Shown here piece after piece: positions 25,926 through 34,596 of a stretch of 42,333 nucleotides of DNA. The DNA comes from Nitrospirae bacterium MYbinv3 (lineage in GTDB: Bacteria; Nitrospirota; Thermodesulfovibrionia; Thermodesulfovibrionales; Magnetobacteriaceae). The DNA lies in the NCBI GenBank assembly GCA_002753395.1, contig PEAB01000025.1:1-42333 (forward strand), given 5' to 3'. Position 1 is the first letter of the stretch; every line of letters starts with the position of its first letter. Position numbers and translations under genes: made by a program. Below the pieces are notes generated by a model. It was given only the letters and a program-made list of their open reading frames with translations. It made no database searches and was not told where the DNA came from.

Positions 25926-26048
25926 TTAAACTACTCTCAGCAATTAGTATAGAGCCTACGCATAAACTCAATTTTCCACTTTAGTTATTAAAATAACACC
26001 ATCTCATCTCTCAATAGTACAACATTACTAGAAAAAGTTCAACACTTT
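25926..26048. other. Gap before the repeat block 26049-26392
   Basis: This 123-base stretch upstream of the minus-strand ATPase should contain its promoter, but no convincing -35/-10 pair is visible. The rest of the gap to 26509 is the two elements listed separately, followed by a TTCTTATGCACCC repeat segment near 26435. Confidence 0.4.
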
Positions 26049-26248
26049 GTAATAGTTCACCCATATGTGTATTAAGAAGGGAAGGCTTTGCCTCTGCCGC
26101 AGGGGTTTGCAACCCCCTCCCTTTTTTTATCTTCACAACCTTAAGTCAACAGCATTAGGGGTGAGGCACCCCTGCCACAAAGAAGTCCCCTTAACCCCAT
26201 TATATGTATGTTTATACACAATGTTTCAATTGTATACTGAACTATTAA
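26049..26248. mobile_element. GTAATAGTTCA-family MITE, about 200 bp
   Basis: The left end GTAATAGTTCA (26049-26059) and right end TGAACTATTA (26238-26247) are inverted copies of the ends of the 160-bp element at 35066. The interior has the GGGGTTTGCAACCCCC hairpin and an additional CCTTAAGTCAACAGCATTAGG module. The last base is A where the consensus has C. No target duplication is apparent, so this is an older or rearranged copy. Confidence 0.65.
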
Positions 26249-26282
26249 GTACCTGGACAAATGTTTTTGTATAACAATGTTC

Positions 26283-26384
26283 GGTAGTCCTGCAGAGGTA
26301 GTGATATTCAATCCCCCTCCCTTGATGGGAGGTGTTAGGGGAGGGTGTTAAGTTTACTGTCACCACTACTTGTGCAGGACTACC
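26283..26384. mobile_element. 102-bp MITE with an exact 8-bp target duplication
   Basis: The ends are GGTAGTCCTGCA (26283-26294) and TGCAGGACTACC (26373-26384), a perfect 12-bp inverted pair whose similarity extends further (AGGTAGTGA / TCACCACTACTT). CAATGTTC directly flanks both sides (26275-26282 and 26385-26392). The interior carries a CCTCCCTTGATGGGAGG hairpin. It has no coding capacity, so it must be mobilised by a transposase encoded elsewhere. Confidence 0.85.
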
Positions 26385-26509
26385 CAATGTTCATGTTTAA
26401 TACCGTTCTTGCTGTACAGAAACATAAGGGTTCTTATGCACCCAGGCAATTCGACCACTTTAAAAAGGGACGGGTGTTTTGTTATACTTATCTTTAAGGA
26501 GGTCTAATA

Positions 26510-26926
26510 ATGCCTAAGACAATAGAACTGTACAACTTACTGAAGGAAAAGATTGGCGAGGAAGGTTCGGTAGCTATAATAGAGGCCTTTGATGAGGTGT
26601 CGGAGCGGATAAGGTCTGAAGTAGTTAGAAAGGATTATTTTGAAAGAAGACTTACAGAAGAAACAGGTAAACTACGGATTGAGATCGAAAAAGTACAAAG
26701 GAACCTTACAGAAGAGACGGGCAAACTGCGAATTGAGATCGAGAAGTTACGCTCGGAGTTTAAAGCTGATAACATGGAACTACGCTCGGAGTTAAAAAAT
26801 GAAAACGAGAATCTAAGAGTCGAAGTGGAGCGTTCGGCTAAGGAAACCACCAAGTGGATGTTTCTGTTCTGGATAGGCCAGATAGCCGCAATGATTGTTA
26901 TCTTTCGCTTGTTTATTAAGCCATAG
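26510..26926 (+). CDS. Coiled-coil protein with a C-terminal membrane anchor
   Basis: AAGGAGG lies seven bases before the ATG. The 138-residue protein is charged and helical. Residues about 45-108 form a coiled coil containing two copies of LTEETGKLRIEIEK (16-18 residues apart) followed by related ELRSELKNEN heptads. A single hydrophobic helix (about 115-134, MFLFWIGQIAAMIVIFRLF) ends the chain, giving a tail-anchored topology. It resembles DUF1640/CCDC90-like small proteins in layout, but I do not recognise a specific family. No function is inferred. A weak -10, TATACT, lies at 26483-26488. Confidence 0.75.
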   Translation: MPKTIELYNLLKEKIGEEGSVAIIEAFDEVSERIRSEVVRKDYFERRLTEETGKLRIEIEKVQRNLTEETGKLRIEIEKLRSEFKADNMELRSELKNENENLRVEVERSAKETTKWMFLFWIGQIAAMIVIFRLFIKP

Positions 26927-26976
26927 CGATGGATAGGGATTATGATATAAACAAAGGGTTAATTATATAGTAGCTA

Positions 26977-27915
26977 GTGCAAAAGACGGCTGTTGTTATA
27001 CCTGTCTATAAGGCAGCGGACAAGATAGAAACAGTAATACTGTCAATCCCGGATAACGTCGATGTTATCATTGTCGTTGACGATGGATGTCCACAGCGCT
27101 CAGGTGATATTGCCGCTGCAATAAATCAAGACAGACTCATTGTGTTATATAACGCTGTGAACATAGGGGTCGGGGGAGCTGTTGTTAACGGATTGACAAA
27201 GGCGGTTGAGCTTGGATGCGACGTGATAGTAAAGATGGATGGCGATGGCCAGATGGACCCTGCTTACCTCAACGAACTTATCACCCCACTGATCAATGAC
27301 GAGGCAGACTACACAAAGGGTAACCGGTTTATGAACTTTAATGCACTAAAGGCAATGCCCAAGATTCGCTTGTTTGGCAATAGCGTCTTGTCTTTCCTTC
27401 TAAAGTTTACCTCAGGGTACTGGAATATTATTGACCCAACAAACGGCTACATTGCGATACACAGGAGGGTGGCTGAAAAGCTAAACCTTAAAGAGATCGC
27501 ACACGGGTATTTCTTTGAATCAGACATGCTGATAAATCTTAATATTATAAACGCTGTTGTAAAAGATATAGACATACCGGCAATATACAACGATGAGAAA
27601 AGCTCTCTTAGCATAATGAAGGTGTCCTTGCAGTTTCCTCCAAAACTGTTAAAGGGGCTCTTAAAAAGGATGTTTTATAAATACTTCCTTTATGATTTCA
27701 ATATGGCGTCAATATATATTATACTAGGGTTGCCAATGTTTGTATTTGGTTCAATCTTGGGAATCATAGAATGGATGGATTCAATCGTAAATGCAACGGT
27801 AAAGACCTCTGGCACTATCATGCTTGTAGCCTTACCGATAATTGTGTCGCTGCAGATGCTGTTACAGGCGATAAGTATAGATATTAACTCAGTCCCCAGA
27901 AAGAATAGAGGTTAA
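26977..27915 (+). CDS. Family 2 glycosyltransferase (dolichyl-phosphate mannosyltransferase-like)
   Basis: The 312-residue GT-A enzyme starts at GTG 26977 with a weak ribosome site. It shows the GT2 nucleotide-sugar pocket (AVVIPVYKA, IIVVDDGCP, NIGVGGAVVNG) and the DxD metal motif at Asp88/Asp90 (MDGDGQMDP). It ends in two hydrophobic helices (about 240-262 and 272-295), as in polyprenyl-phosphate sugar transferases that work at the inner membrane. The next gene begins three bases after its stop, so the two are cotranscribed. The likely job is charging a polyprenyl phosphate or extending a surface glycan. Confidence 0.85.
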   Translation: MQKTAVVIPVYKAADKIETVILSIPDNVDVIIVVDDGCPQRSGDIAAAINQDRLIVLYNAVNIGVGGAVVNGLTKAVELGCDVIVKMDGDGQMDPAYLNELITPLINDEADYTKGNRFMNFNALKAMPKIRLFGNSVLSFLLKFTSGYWNIIDPTNGYIAIHRRVAEKLNLKEIAHGYFFESDMLINLNIINAVVKDIDIPAIYNDEKSSLSIMKVSLQFPPKLLKGLLKRMFYKYFLYDFNMASIYIILGLPMFVFGSILGIIEWMDSIVNATVKTSGTIMLVALPIIVSLQMLLQAISIDINSVPRKNRG

Positions 27916-27918
27916 ACT

Positions 27919-29346
27919 GTGGCAAAGGTATTACTGTTATCACCACCATACGTTGATCTATACGGAGATCTCTCCAAGGCAGCCGGCAGGTACTTTCCTT
28001 TAGGATTGGGTTACATTGCCTCCTACCTGCGCAAGTACGGCAGCCACGATGTTTCAATGTACGAGCCAGAGGCCCAGGGATTAAGCTACAGCGCCATTGT
28101 ATCGGTAATAAAACAAACTCAACCGGATGTAATCGGTATAACGTGTGCAACCCCTAACTTCTCAAGGGCAATTGAATTAGCTAAGCTCTGCAAAGGTCAT
28201 AGCCCGGCCAAGGTAGTCATGGGCGGTGTGCACGTAAGCGCCATCCCTGAGTTCGTAATCCAAACGTACTCGGACTTCATTGACTGTGTCGTTATAGGAG
28301 AGGGTGAACACTCCATGCTTGAGCTTGTCAACGCCTACCAAAACAACGCATCTTTGGCAGGTGTAAACGGGATTATTTATAAGGCAGGAAACGCCGTTAT
28401 CCGAAACGGTATAAGACCATATATAGAGGATATGGACACAATCCCCTTTCCTGCACGGGACCTAATCCCTCAGAGACTCTTTGTGCCAAATATGCACAAT
28501 GTGCGATATCGCAGCTGCATGACGATACTGACAAGCCGCGGCTGCCCCTTTAACTGCTCCTTCTGTGCCGCAAGGATAGTCTCAGGCAAGAGATACCGGA
28601 TGCACTCGGCTCAGTACGTATTAGAAGAGATGCAGATGCTCAAAAGGGACTATAACGCAAGGCAGCTTATTATCACCGACGATACATTTACGATTAACCA
28701 CAGCCGTCTTGAGGAGATATGCAGGGGGATGATCGATAAGCGGTTAAATCTTAAATGGTTTTGCTTCTCGCAGGCCAACACGGTCAACAGGGAGGTGCTG
28801 ACGCTTATGAAAAGGGCAGGGTGCTACAGTATAGGATTTGGCCTTGAGTCCTCTGATGCAGAGATACTTAAGAGAATGGGAAAACCCATTGCCCCGGCCA
28901 AGGCCAAGGAAACCGTTACGATTGCAAACAGCCTTGGTATCAAGACACAGGCATTTTATATTATCGGCTCCCCAGGGGAGACAAAGGAGCAGATGGAAGA
29001 CACGCTCAGGTTCTCCAGAGAGGTCAATGCAACGCTTGCGTTTTACAACATGCTGGTACCCTTCCCAGGGACAAAGGAGTTTGATTACTTCTTTGCCTCA
29101 ATACCTTTGGAAGAAATAGATTGGAAGAAGTTCGTTGCAGTGGGTGAGGACTGCGTGATAAAGAACTCCACCGTCTCAGCACAGGAGATTGAGTCTATGA
29201 TAGCAAAGGCCAACTTCCTCTACTACACTGATATCAGAAGGCTGTTAAGCGTGCTGTCTCATATAAGGACATTTTATGAGCTTGCAAACTACTTCCAAGG
29301 CGGTATCGCCCTAATAAAACAAATTGGAAAATGGATAAAAAAATAG
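27919..29346 (+). CDS. B12-binding-domain radical SAM protein
   Basis: This 475-residue protein starts at GTG 27919, three bases after the glycosyltransferase stop. Residues about 1-140 form a cobalamin-binding Rossmann-like domain (KVLLLSPPY, LGLGYIASYLRK, DVIGITCATPNF, VVMGGVHVS, VIGEGEH), without a clear DxHxxG. The radical SAM domain has CPFNCSFC with Cys209, Cys213 and Cys216 to hold a 4Fe-4S cluster. It continues with ITDDTF, GLESSDAEILKRMGK and IIGSPGETKEQM. B12-radical SAM enzymes often methylate unactivated carbons or modify lipids, hopanoids and antibiotics. The coupling to a GT2 suggests modification of a lipid carrier or glycan, but the substrate is unknown. Confidence 0.88.
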   Translation: MAKVLLLSPPYVDLYGDLSKAAGRYFPLGLGYIASYLRKYGSHDVSMYEPEAQGLSYSAIVSVIKQTQPDVIGITCATPNFSRAIELAKLCKGHSPAKVVMGGVHVSAIPEFVIQTYSDFIDCVVIGEGEHSMLELVNAYQNNASLAGVNGIIYKAGNAVIRNGIRPYIEDMDTIPFPARDLIPQRLFVPNMHNVRYRSCMTILTSRGCPFNCSFCAARIVSGKRYRMHSAQYVLEEMQMLKRDYNARQLIITDDTFTINHSRLEEICRGMIDKRLNLKWFCFSQANTVNREVLTLMKRAGCYSIGFGLESSDAEILKRMGKPIAPAKAKETVTIANSLGIKTQAFYIIGSPGETKEQMEDTLRFSREVNATLAFYNMLVPFPGTKEFDYFFASIPLEEIDWKKFVAVGEDCVIKNSTVSAQEIESMIAKANFLYYTDIRRLLSVLSHIRTFYELANYFQGGIALIKQIGKWIKK

Positions 29347-29358
29347 TAGATAAAGAAG

Positions 29359-29525
29359 GGGGAGTTTTGCTCCCCCTAAGACCTAATGCTGTTGACTTAA
29401 GGTTGTGAAGATGAAAAAAAGGAGGGCTTTGCCCTCCCTTAGACCCATCCACAAGGGGACCAGTCCCCTTGACCCCATTAAATCACATGTTTATACACAA
29501 TGTTTCAATAGTATACTGAACTATT
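29359..29525. repeat. Mosaic repeat with the GAACTATTAC right end
   Basis: It contains hairpin GGGGGAGTTTTGCTCCCCC, module AATGCTGTTGACTTAAGG, hairpin GGAGGGCTTTGCCCTCC, AAGGGGACCAGTCCCCTT, then CATGTTTATACACAATG and CTGAACTATTAC. It begins just after the radical SAM stop codon and fills nearly all of the gap to the next gene. The left terminal repeat is eroded. Confidence 0.65.
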
Positions 29526-29535
29526 ACAATTTTTA

Positions 29536-31371
29536 ATGAATATAATCTCAAATAAACTTATCAATCATGTTCTGATAATCATTGTCGGTCTTATTGTTTA
29601 TTCTAACACCTTAAACGTACCTTTTGTTTTTGACGATGATATTAGTATAACCGCCAATCCGCTGATACGGAATTTCAACAGTTTTTTTGAATCATCGGCG
29701 CTCAATAATACTGGCATAGAGCCAAGCGTTAGGGATTTTTTTAGTACCCGCATTATAGGATATCTAACCTTTGCCATCAACTACAACTTAAATGGCTATG
29801 ACGTGACGGGGTATCATATATTCAACATCTTGGTTCATCTGGCTAATGCCCTGCTGATCTACTGGCTTGTAATGTTTCTATTTAGCACACCATATTTTTC
29901 AGAGGCTCAATGGCAAGATACACCTAATGTCGTGGCTTTAGCAAGTGCTCTGTTGTTTGTCTGTCATCCGATACAAACACAGGCGGTGACTTATATCGTC
30001 CAGCGATTTGCCTCTCTTGCCACATTGTTCTACCTGCTGTCCGTTGTAGCCTACATGTGGTCAAGGTTTGACTTTGAAAGCAAGGCACGGAAATACATCC
30101 TGTATGCCGTTTCGGTTATTGCGGCTGTTTGTGCGATGAAGACAAAAGAGATATCGTTTACCTTGCCGGTGGCAGTTGTCTTGGTAGAGTTTCTGTTTTT
30201 TGCGGGGGATGTGAAAAAGAGGGTCATCTATCTTCTGCCAATCCTCCTAACGATGCTGGTCATACCTCTGACGCTGCTAACATCAGGCGGCTCTTTTACC
30301 ATCGCTACCTCGGAGAACGTCTCACGGTGGGACTATCTGTTTACCCAGTTTAGCGTTATAGTTAGATACATACGGTTATTTTTCATCCCTGTGGGGCAAA
30401 ATCTCGACTATGACTATCCGGTATATAGGTCGTTGTTTGAGCCGGCAGTGTTTTTATCTCTCTTCAGTCTGTTGTCGATTATCGGGGTGGGGATGTACCT
30501 GTATCATCTCTCCTGTGGAAGGTGCCCGGAGAAACGATATCTTTATCTGTGCAGGTTAATAGCATTTGGTATAGTATGGTTTTTTTTGACGATATCGATT
30601 GAGTCAAGTATAATACCCATAGAGGATGTTATCTTTGAGCATAGGGTGTATCTGCCAAGTGTGGGTTTTTTTACCATGATTGCAGCTATGTTGGCAGCCA
30701 TTGAGACTCTTAAGGCTGAAGTAATAAAGACGAGGAAGGTACTAATTCCGCTTGCGGCCTGTCTTGTTTTGGTTTTATCCGTTGCTGCATATCATAGAAA
30801 CGGAATCTGGAGAGATAACGTCACGTTATGGGAAGACGTAGTGAATAAAAGCCCTAACAAGGCGCGCTCCCACAATAATCTAGGTATGTATTACGAGCGG
30901 CAAGGAAGTCTATATAGAGCTATAGAACATTATAAGACAGCAGCCAGACTCAAGCCTGATTACGTTGTAGCCCACATGAATCTTAGTCGTATCTATGCGA
31001 TGCAAGGGCTTACTACAGATTACTTGAGCGAGCTGCGGATGGCGCTTAAAGTCTACGACGATATCTTAAGGGATCCGAAGGCTGCAAAGAAACATAGAGT
31101 TGATGCTGTTGAGGTAGCCGGTATACATTATGAACTTGGAGCGTCTCTGGCACGGCTGAGGCTATATGATGAGGCCGCTGTTGAGCTGGAGGCTGCAATA
31201 AGGCTCAACCCAGACTCTGTCGAGGCACACGTGGATTTAGGCAACATCTATGCACTAAGGGGAAGCGTCGATGGGGCTATCAACCAATACCAGATTGCCC
31301 TGCAGCTCAGGCCAGGTTCAGTTGAAGCAAGGAATAACCTTGAGATAGTAAGACGTAAAATGACTAAATAA
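29536..31371 (+). CDS. Membrane O-mannosyltransferase-like protein with TPR tail
   Basis: This 611-residue protein has about 9-10 hydrophobic helices in residues 10-425. The motif VFDDDISI just after the first helix is the acidic loop expected of GT-C glycosyltransferases (TMTC/PMT-like). It is followed by NYNLNGYDVTGYHIFNILVH, also typical. Residues about 440-610 hold three to four TPR units (NNLGMYYERQGSLYRAIEHY, LGASLARLRLYDEAAVELE, LGNIYALRGSVDGAINQY). The layout matches bacterial TMTC-like proteins, which are predicted to transfer a polyprenyl-linked sugar on the outer face of the membrane. It lies downstream of a polyprenyl-type GT2, giving a plausible donor-transfer pair, although a repeat separates them. 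No clear ribosome site precedes the ATG. Confidence 0.8.
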   Translation: MNIISNKLINHVLIIIVGLIVYSNTLNVPFVFDDDISITANPLIRNFNSFFESSALNNTGIEPSVRDFFSTRIIGYLTFAINYNLNGYDVTGYHIFNILVHLANALLIYWLVMFLFSTPYFSEAQWQDTPNVVALASALLFVCHPIQTQAVTYIVQRFASLATLFYLLSVVAYMWSRFDFESKARKYILYAVSVIAAVCAMKTKEISFTLPVAVVLVEFLFFAGDVKKRVIYLLPILLTMLVIPLTLLTSGGSFTIATSENVSRWDYLFTQFSVIVRYIRLFFIPVGQNLDYDYPVYRSLFEPAVFLSLFSLLSIIGVGMYLYHLSCGRCPEKRYLYLCRLIAFGIVWFFLTISIESSIIPIEDVIFEHRVYLPSVGFFTMIAAMLAAIETLKAEVIKTRKVLIPLAACLVLVLSVAAYHRNGIWRDNVTLWEDVVNKSPNKARSHNNLGMYYERQGSLYRAIEHYKTAARLKPDYVVAHMNLSRIYAMQGLTTDYLSELRMALKVYDDILRDPKAAKKHRVDAVEVAGIHYELGASLARLRLYDEAAVELEAAIRLNPDSVEAHVDLGNIYALRGSVDGAINQYQIALQLRPGSVEARNNLEIVRRKMTK

Positions 31372-31397
31372 AATCTATGCTATACCTTTGCAGTTTT

Positions 31398-31499
31398 TGT
31401 AGTCTTGCAGAGGTAGTGATATTCAATTCCCCTCCCTTGATGGGAGGGGTTAGGGGAGGGTGTTAAGTTTATGGTCATCACTACTTGTGTAGGACTATC
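31398..31499. mobile_element. Second 102-bp MITE with imperfect 8-bp target duplication
   Basis: It has the same length as the element at 26283-26384 and nearly the same sequence (GTAGTCTTGCAGAGGTAGTG at the left, CACTACTTGTGTAGGACTA at the right). The flanks are GCAGTTTT (31390-31397) and GCAGCTTT (31500-31507), 7 of 8 matching. It appears to have inserted into, or next to, the ATTCCC-hairpin repeat that follows. Confidence 0.75.
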
Positions 31500-31507
31500 G
31501 CAGCTTT

Positions 31508-31566
31508 TTCTAAATAGACGTTTAATGCGGCTTTTAAAGATGGATTCCCGCTTTCGCGGGAATGAC
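31508..31566. repeat. ATTCCC hairpin repeat
   Basis: The perfect hairpin ATTCCCGCTTTCGCGGGAAT is preceded by TTTTAAAGATGG. It matches 10055-10113 with few changes. It lies just upstream of the orphan histidine kinase; the promoter of that gene must lie in or beyond it. Confidence 0.65.
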
Positions 31567-31598
31567 AGCAATCGCCGCTTTCCAAATACGATTGAAAT

Positions 31599-33596
31599 AT
31601 GGATATAACAGTACAAACGATTAAGTTTTACGAGGCATTGTTACGGATAACCGGTGACGGGATAGTCATTACAGATGAGACTCAGAACATCATAGTTGTC
31701 AACGATGCCTTTTGCTCTCTATTGGGTAAAAACTATGAGGACGTAATAGAAACTAGCTTATTAGTTTGGCTTGAGAAACTTGATCACACAGCCTGTGACA
31801 GATGGGTGCAATTAATAACCCGTCTAAGCCTTACGGGTAATATTCAAAATGAGGAGTTCCGGATTACATCAGGAGCTGCTCTGCGATTTTTTTCAGTCAC
31901 AGCCTCTGTCCTGAACAAGACCTTACCTGAAGATAGAAGTGTAATTATCAGTGCATGGCATGATATAACGAAATTAAAGAACATGGAAAGTTCATTAAAA
32001 AATTATGGAGGTAATCTCGAAATCCTTGTAAATGAGCGAACCTCTGAGCTTATAACGTCTAATGAAAGACTGCTGCAAGAGATAGAGTTACACAAGATAA
32101 CAGAAAACAAATTAAAGAACGCATCTGATGAGATTAAGGACCTCTACAACAACGCCCCCTGTGGCTATCACTCACTTGATAAGGACGGGACTTTTCTGCA
32201 TATCAATGATACAGAACTTCGTTGGCTGGGTTATACGAGAGAAGAGGTTATTGGAAGACTCAAGGTTACAGATATCCTTACTCCTAAAAGTTTACATGTA
32301 CTTCAGTACAATTTCCAGCGTTTTAAAGTGCTGGGAAAGTTACATGACATAGAGATGGAGATGATTCGCAAAGATGGTACAATCTTACCTGTATTGGTGA
32401 GTGCAACCGCAATTAAGGATGCCGACGGTAATTTTATAATGAGCAGATCGACTCTTTATGACATAAGTGAGCGCAGGAGGTTAGAAGAGCAAAACAACGT
32501 AGTTCTCCTTACATCTATTGAAGGTTTTTTAAAGATAGATATGGAAGGTTGTTTTTTAGAGGTTAATGATTCGTATTGTAATATGATAGGGTACAGCCGG
32601 CAGGAATTATTAAACATGCGTGTATCTGATTTAGAGGCACTGGAAGATATAGATGAGACCAAGAGACATATAGAAACGATTATTAGTAACGGCTTTGATA
32701 GATTTGTTACAAAGCACAGAACGAAGGCTGGTAAGCTCCTGGATGTAGAGGTAAGTATAAATTATATAAAAGACTGGAAGATCATGTTCGCTTTTATTCG
32801 GGATATTACGGACAGAAAGGCGCTGGAAAAAGCCCTCAATGAAATAAACGCAAATCTCCTGATAAGGGTGCAAGAAGAGGTCAAAAAAAACAGATTAAAA
32901 GACCTCGTGATGTTTGAACAAGCCAGACACTTAGCGATGGGTGAATTACTAATGAACATAGCCCATCACTGGAGGCAGCCACTTGGGGCTATTGGTGCAA
33001 TGGTACAGGATATACAGGATGCACATGCTTATAAGGAACTTGATGACGATTACCTAAAAATAAATGTTAAGGAAATAATGAAGGAACTTAGCGAATTATC
33101 AAAGAGCATAGATGATTTCAAGAACTTCTACGTACAGGATGAGGAAATAACTCAGTTTAATATCATAGACGCCGTTAATAATGCCTTATCTATTTTGGAT
33201 GATTATTTGCAAAGCAAGAACATATCTGTCGAAATAGACATGAATGAAAGTATTTCAATAAACGGCTATATGAATAAGTTTTCACAGGTAATTCTGAATC
33301 TTTTGACAAACATAAGGGATGTCTTCGAAGAACGAAACATAACAAATGGAATCATTAAGATACGTTCACACCTAGATCATCAAACCAGCAGGATGATACT
33401 AACCATTACGGATAATGGAGGCGGCATCAGAGAAGATATAATGGAGAAGATCTTTGATCCGTATTTTACCACTCGATATAGAAGCAGAGGCACTGGTTTA
33501 GGCTTATATATAGCGAGGTTTGTAATAAGTAATATGCGTGGTAATATCACTGCAAGAAACGTCGATGGGGGCAGTGAGTTTAGGATAGAGATATAG
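31599..33596 (+). CDS. PAS sensor histidine kinase (orphan)
   Basis: This 665-residue soluble kinase has PAS domains at about 8-120, 185-300 and 305-410, a coiled-coil region at 125-180, and the phosphoacceptor helix with His456 (AHHWRQPLG). The HATPase has N box VILNLLTNIRD, TDNGGG and GTGLGLYIARF. The part from about 415 onward is closely similar to the kinase at 7398-9812, whereas the sensory halves differ. No response regulator is adjacent, so it may share the receiver at 7018-7401. The ATG lacks a good ribosome site. The next gene starts within 30 bases but is functionally unrelated. Confidence 0.88.
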   Translation: MDITVQTIKFYEALLRITGDGIVITDETQNIIVVNDAFCSLLGKNYEDVIETSLLVWLEKLDHTACDRWVQLITRLSLTGNIQNEEFRITSGAALRFFSVTASVLNKTLPEDRSVIISAWHDITKLKNMESSLKNYGGNLEILVNERTSELITSNERLLQEIELHKITENKLKNASDEIKDLYNNAPCGYHSLDKDGTFLHINDTELRWLGYTREEVIGRLKVTDILTPKSLHVLQYNFQRFKVLGKLHDIEMEMIRKDGTILPVLVSATAIKDADGNFIMSRSTLYDISERRRLEEQNNVVLLTSIEGFLKIDMEGCFLEVNDSYCNMIGYSRQELLNMRVSDLEALEDIDETKRHIETIISNGFDRFVTKHRTKAGKLLDVEVSINYIKDWKIMFAFIRDITDRKALEKALNEINANLLIRVQEEVKKNRLKDLVMFEQARHLAMGELLMNIAHHWRQPLGAIGAMVQDIQDAHAYKELDDDYLKINVKEIMKELSELSKSIDDFKNFYVQDEEITQFNIIDAVNNALSILDDYLQSKNISVEIDMNESISINGYMNKFSQVILNLLTNIRDVFEERNITNGIIKIRSHLDHQTSRMILTITDNGGGIREDIMEKIFDPYFTTRYRSRGTGLGLYIARFVISNMRGNITARNVDGGSEFRIEI

Positions 33597-33624
33597 ATAT
33601 GAAGAGAAATCTTAGGAGGTGTGT

Positions 33625-34083
33625 TTGAGAAGGGTAGTTGTTGTAATCGTGTTCTTGTTATTAGGTGCTGGCTGTGCACCCTCTATAAGCAGGCACAGCA
33701 TAGAGACAGGTCTTAGGCTCTATAGTGTTGAACCCCTTATAAGTGAGATGGAACAAGACACAAATGCAAAGACCGAGTACTGGTACTGGTTAAACCTCGG
33801 TAGACTTTACCAGCTCAACGGGCAGTTCGTCAAATCCATTGGGGCCTACGATAAAGCAGAGGCCATAATTGTTGAGTATGAAAGCAGGGCTATAGTCGGC
33901 GCTCGCAACGTCAGCGCCTCGGCAGGGGCACTGCTGTTTTCAAAGGGGGCGGAGAGGTACTTCGGCAAGGGCTATGAACGAAGCCTGATGCACACGTTAT
34001 CCGCAGATGCAAAAAATGGTGAGATTGTGTTAATATCATATATATCAGAAAACAATGTGAGGTTAGACTATGTTAGTTATTAG
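33625..34083 (+). CDS. Short COG3014-like lipoprotein, apparently truncated
   Basis: TTG 33625 is chosen because AGGAGG (33614-33619) sits five bases upstream; an upstream GTG overlaps that site. The product (about 152 residues) has a lipoprotein signal ending LLLGAGC. A TPR-like segment follows (YWYWLNLGRLYQLNGQFVKS, IGAYDKAEAI). This pattern resembles the first third of COG3014 lipoproteins, usually several hundred residues long. Here the frame ends soon after GYERSLMHTLSA, where the family normally continues. An internal or 3' deletion is likely. The gene overlaps the following YcfL-like gene by 14 bases, the arrangement expected for the COG3014-YcfL-LpoB cluster; no LpoB is present. Confidence 0.65.
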   Translation: MRRVVVVIVFLLLGAGCAPSISRHSIETGLRLYSVEPLISEMEQDTNAKTEYWYWLNLGRLYQLNGQFVKSIGAYDKAEAIIVEYESRAIVGARNVSASAGALLFSKGAERYFGKGYERSLMHTLSADAKNGEIVLISYISENNVRLDYVSY

Positions 34084-34513
34084 TAAGACACTGAAATTTG
34101 AACGATTTCTTAAGGTGATGTTTGCAGCCACGCTAGCAGTCGTATCTGTGCTGTGCCTTGGCTGTTCAGCTCGTCAACAGACTATGATGAACCGTGCATA
34201 TTACACGGAGATCAACAAGGCATATTCCATTGAAGAGGTGTCATTTTTGGATAGCATGTCTGTGTTGATCTCTGACAGGCAGGTTACGTACGAAGGCAAG
34301 TTTTTGAAGGTGAGCATTGAGTTTATGAACGCCTATGACAATACGGTTAAAAAGCCGGTTTACAAGATAGAGTGGCTTGATGATAAGGGCGTCATGGTGG
34401 ATTCAACAAGGTGGAAACCTTTGACCATAACGGGCAACGAAAAGGTTAAGGTCACAGAGATGACCACAAATGCTGGTGCAACCAGATATAAAGTGATTAT
34501 ATCAGTTGATTAA
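34070..34513 (+). CDS. YcfL-like (DUF1425) lipoprotein
   Basis: The 147-residue product has a lipobox in VLCLGC with cysteine near position 35, so it is predicted to be anchored to the outer or inner membrane. The mature domain (VLISDRQVTYEGKFLKVSIE, NAYDNTVKKPVYKIEWLDDKG, WKPLTI) fits the YcfL beta-sandwich family. YcfL homologues usually lie beside LpoB, the activator of the peptidoglycan synthase PBP1B, which suggests an envelope role. GAGG lies seven bases before ATG 34070, and the start overlaps the upstream lipoprotein gene. Confidence 0.75.
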   Translation: MLVISKTLKFERFLKVMFAATLAVVSVLCLGCSARQQTMMNRAYYTEINKAYSIEEVSFLDSMSVLISDRQVTYEGKFLKVSIEFMNAYDNTVKKPVYKIEWLDDKGVMVDSTRWKPLTITGNEKVKVTEMTTNAGATRYKVIISVD

Positions 34514-34596
34514 AGCAAAGAGGTTACCTGTTATATGCTTTGATATTTAATTACCTAATGTGGATAATCGATAGAATTTCGTGCAAAGATACTTTT

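Noticed and set aside
26065-26274. 69-residue ORF across the repeat block
   Set aside because: It lies entirely within the MITE and is translated repeat sequence. Similar fragments appear at every copy.
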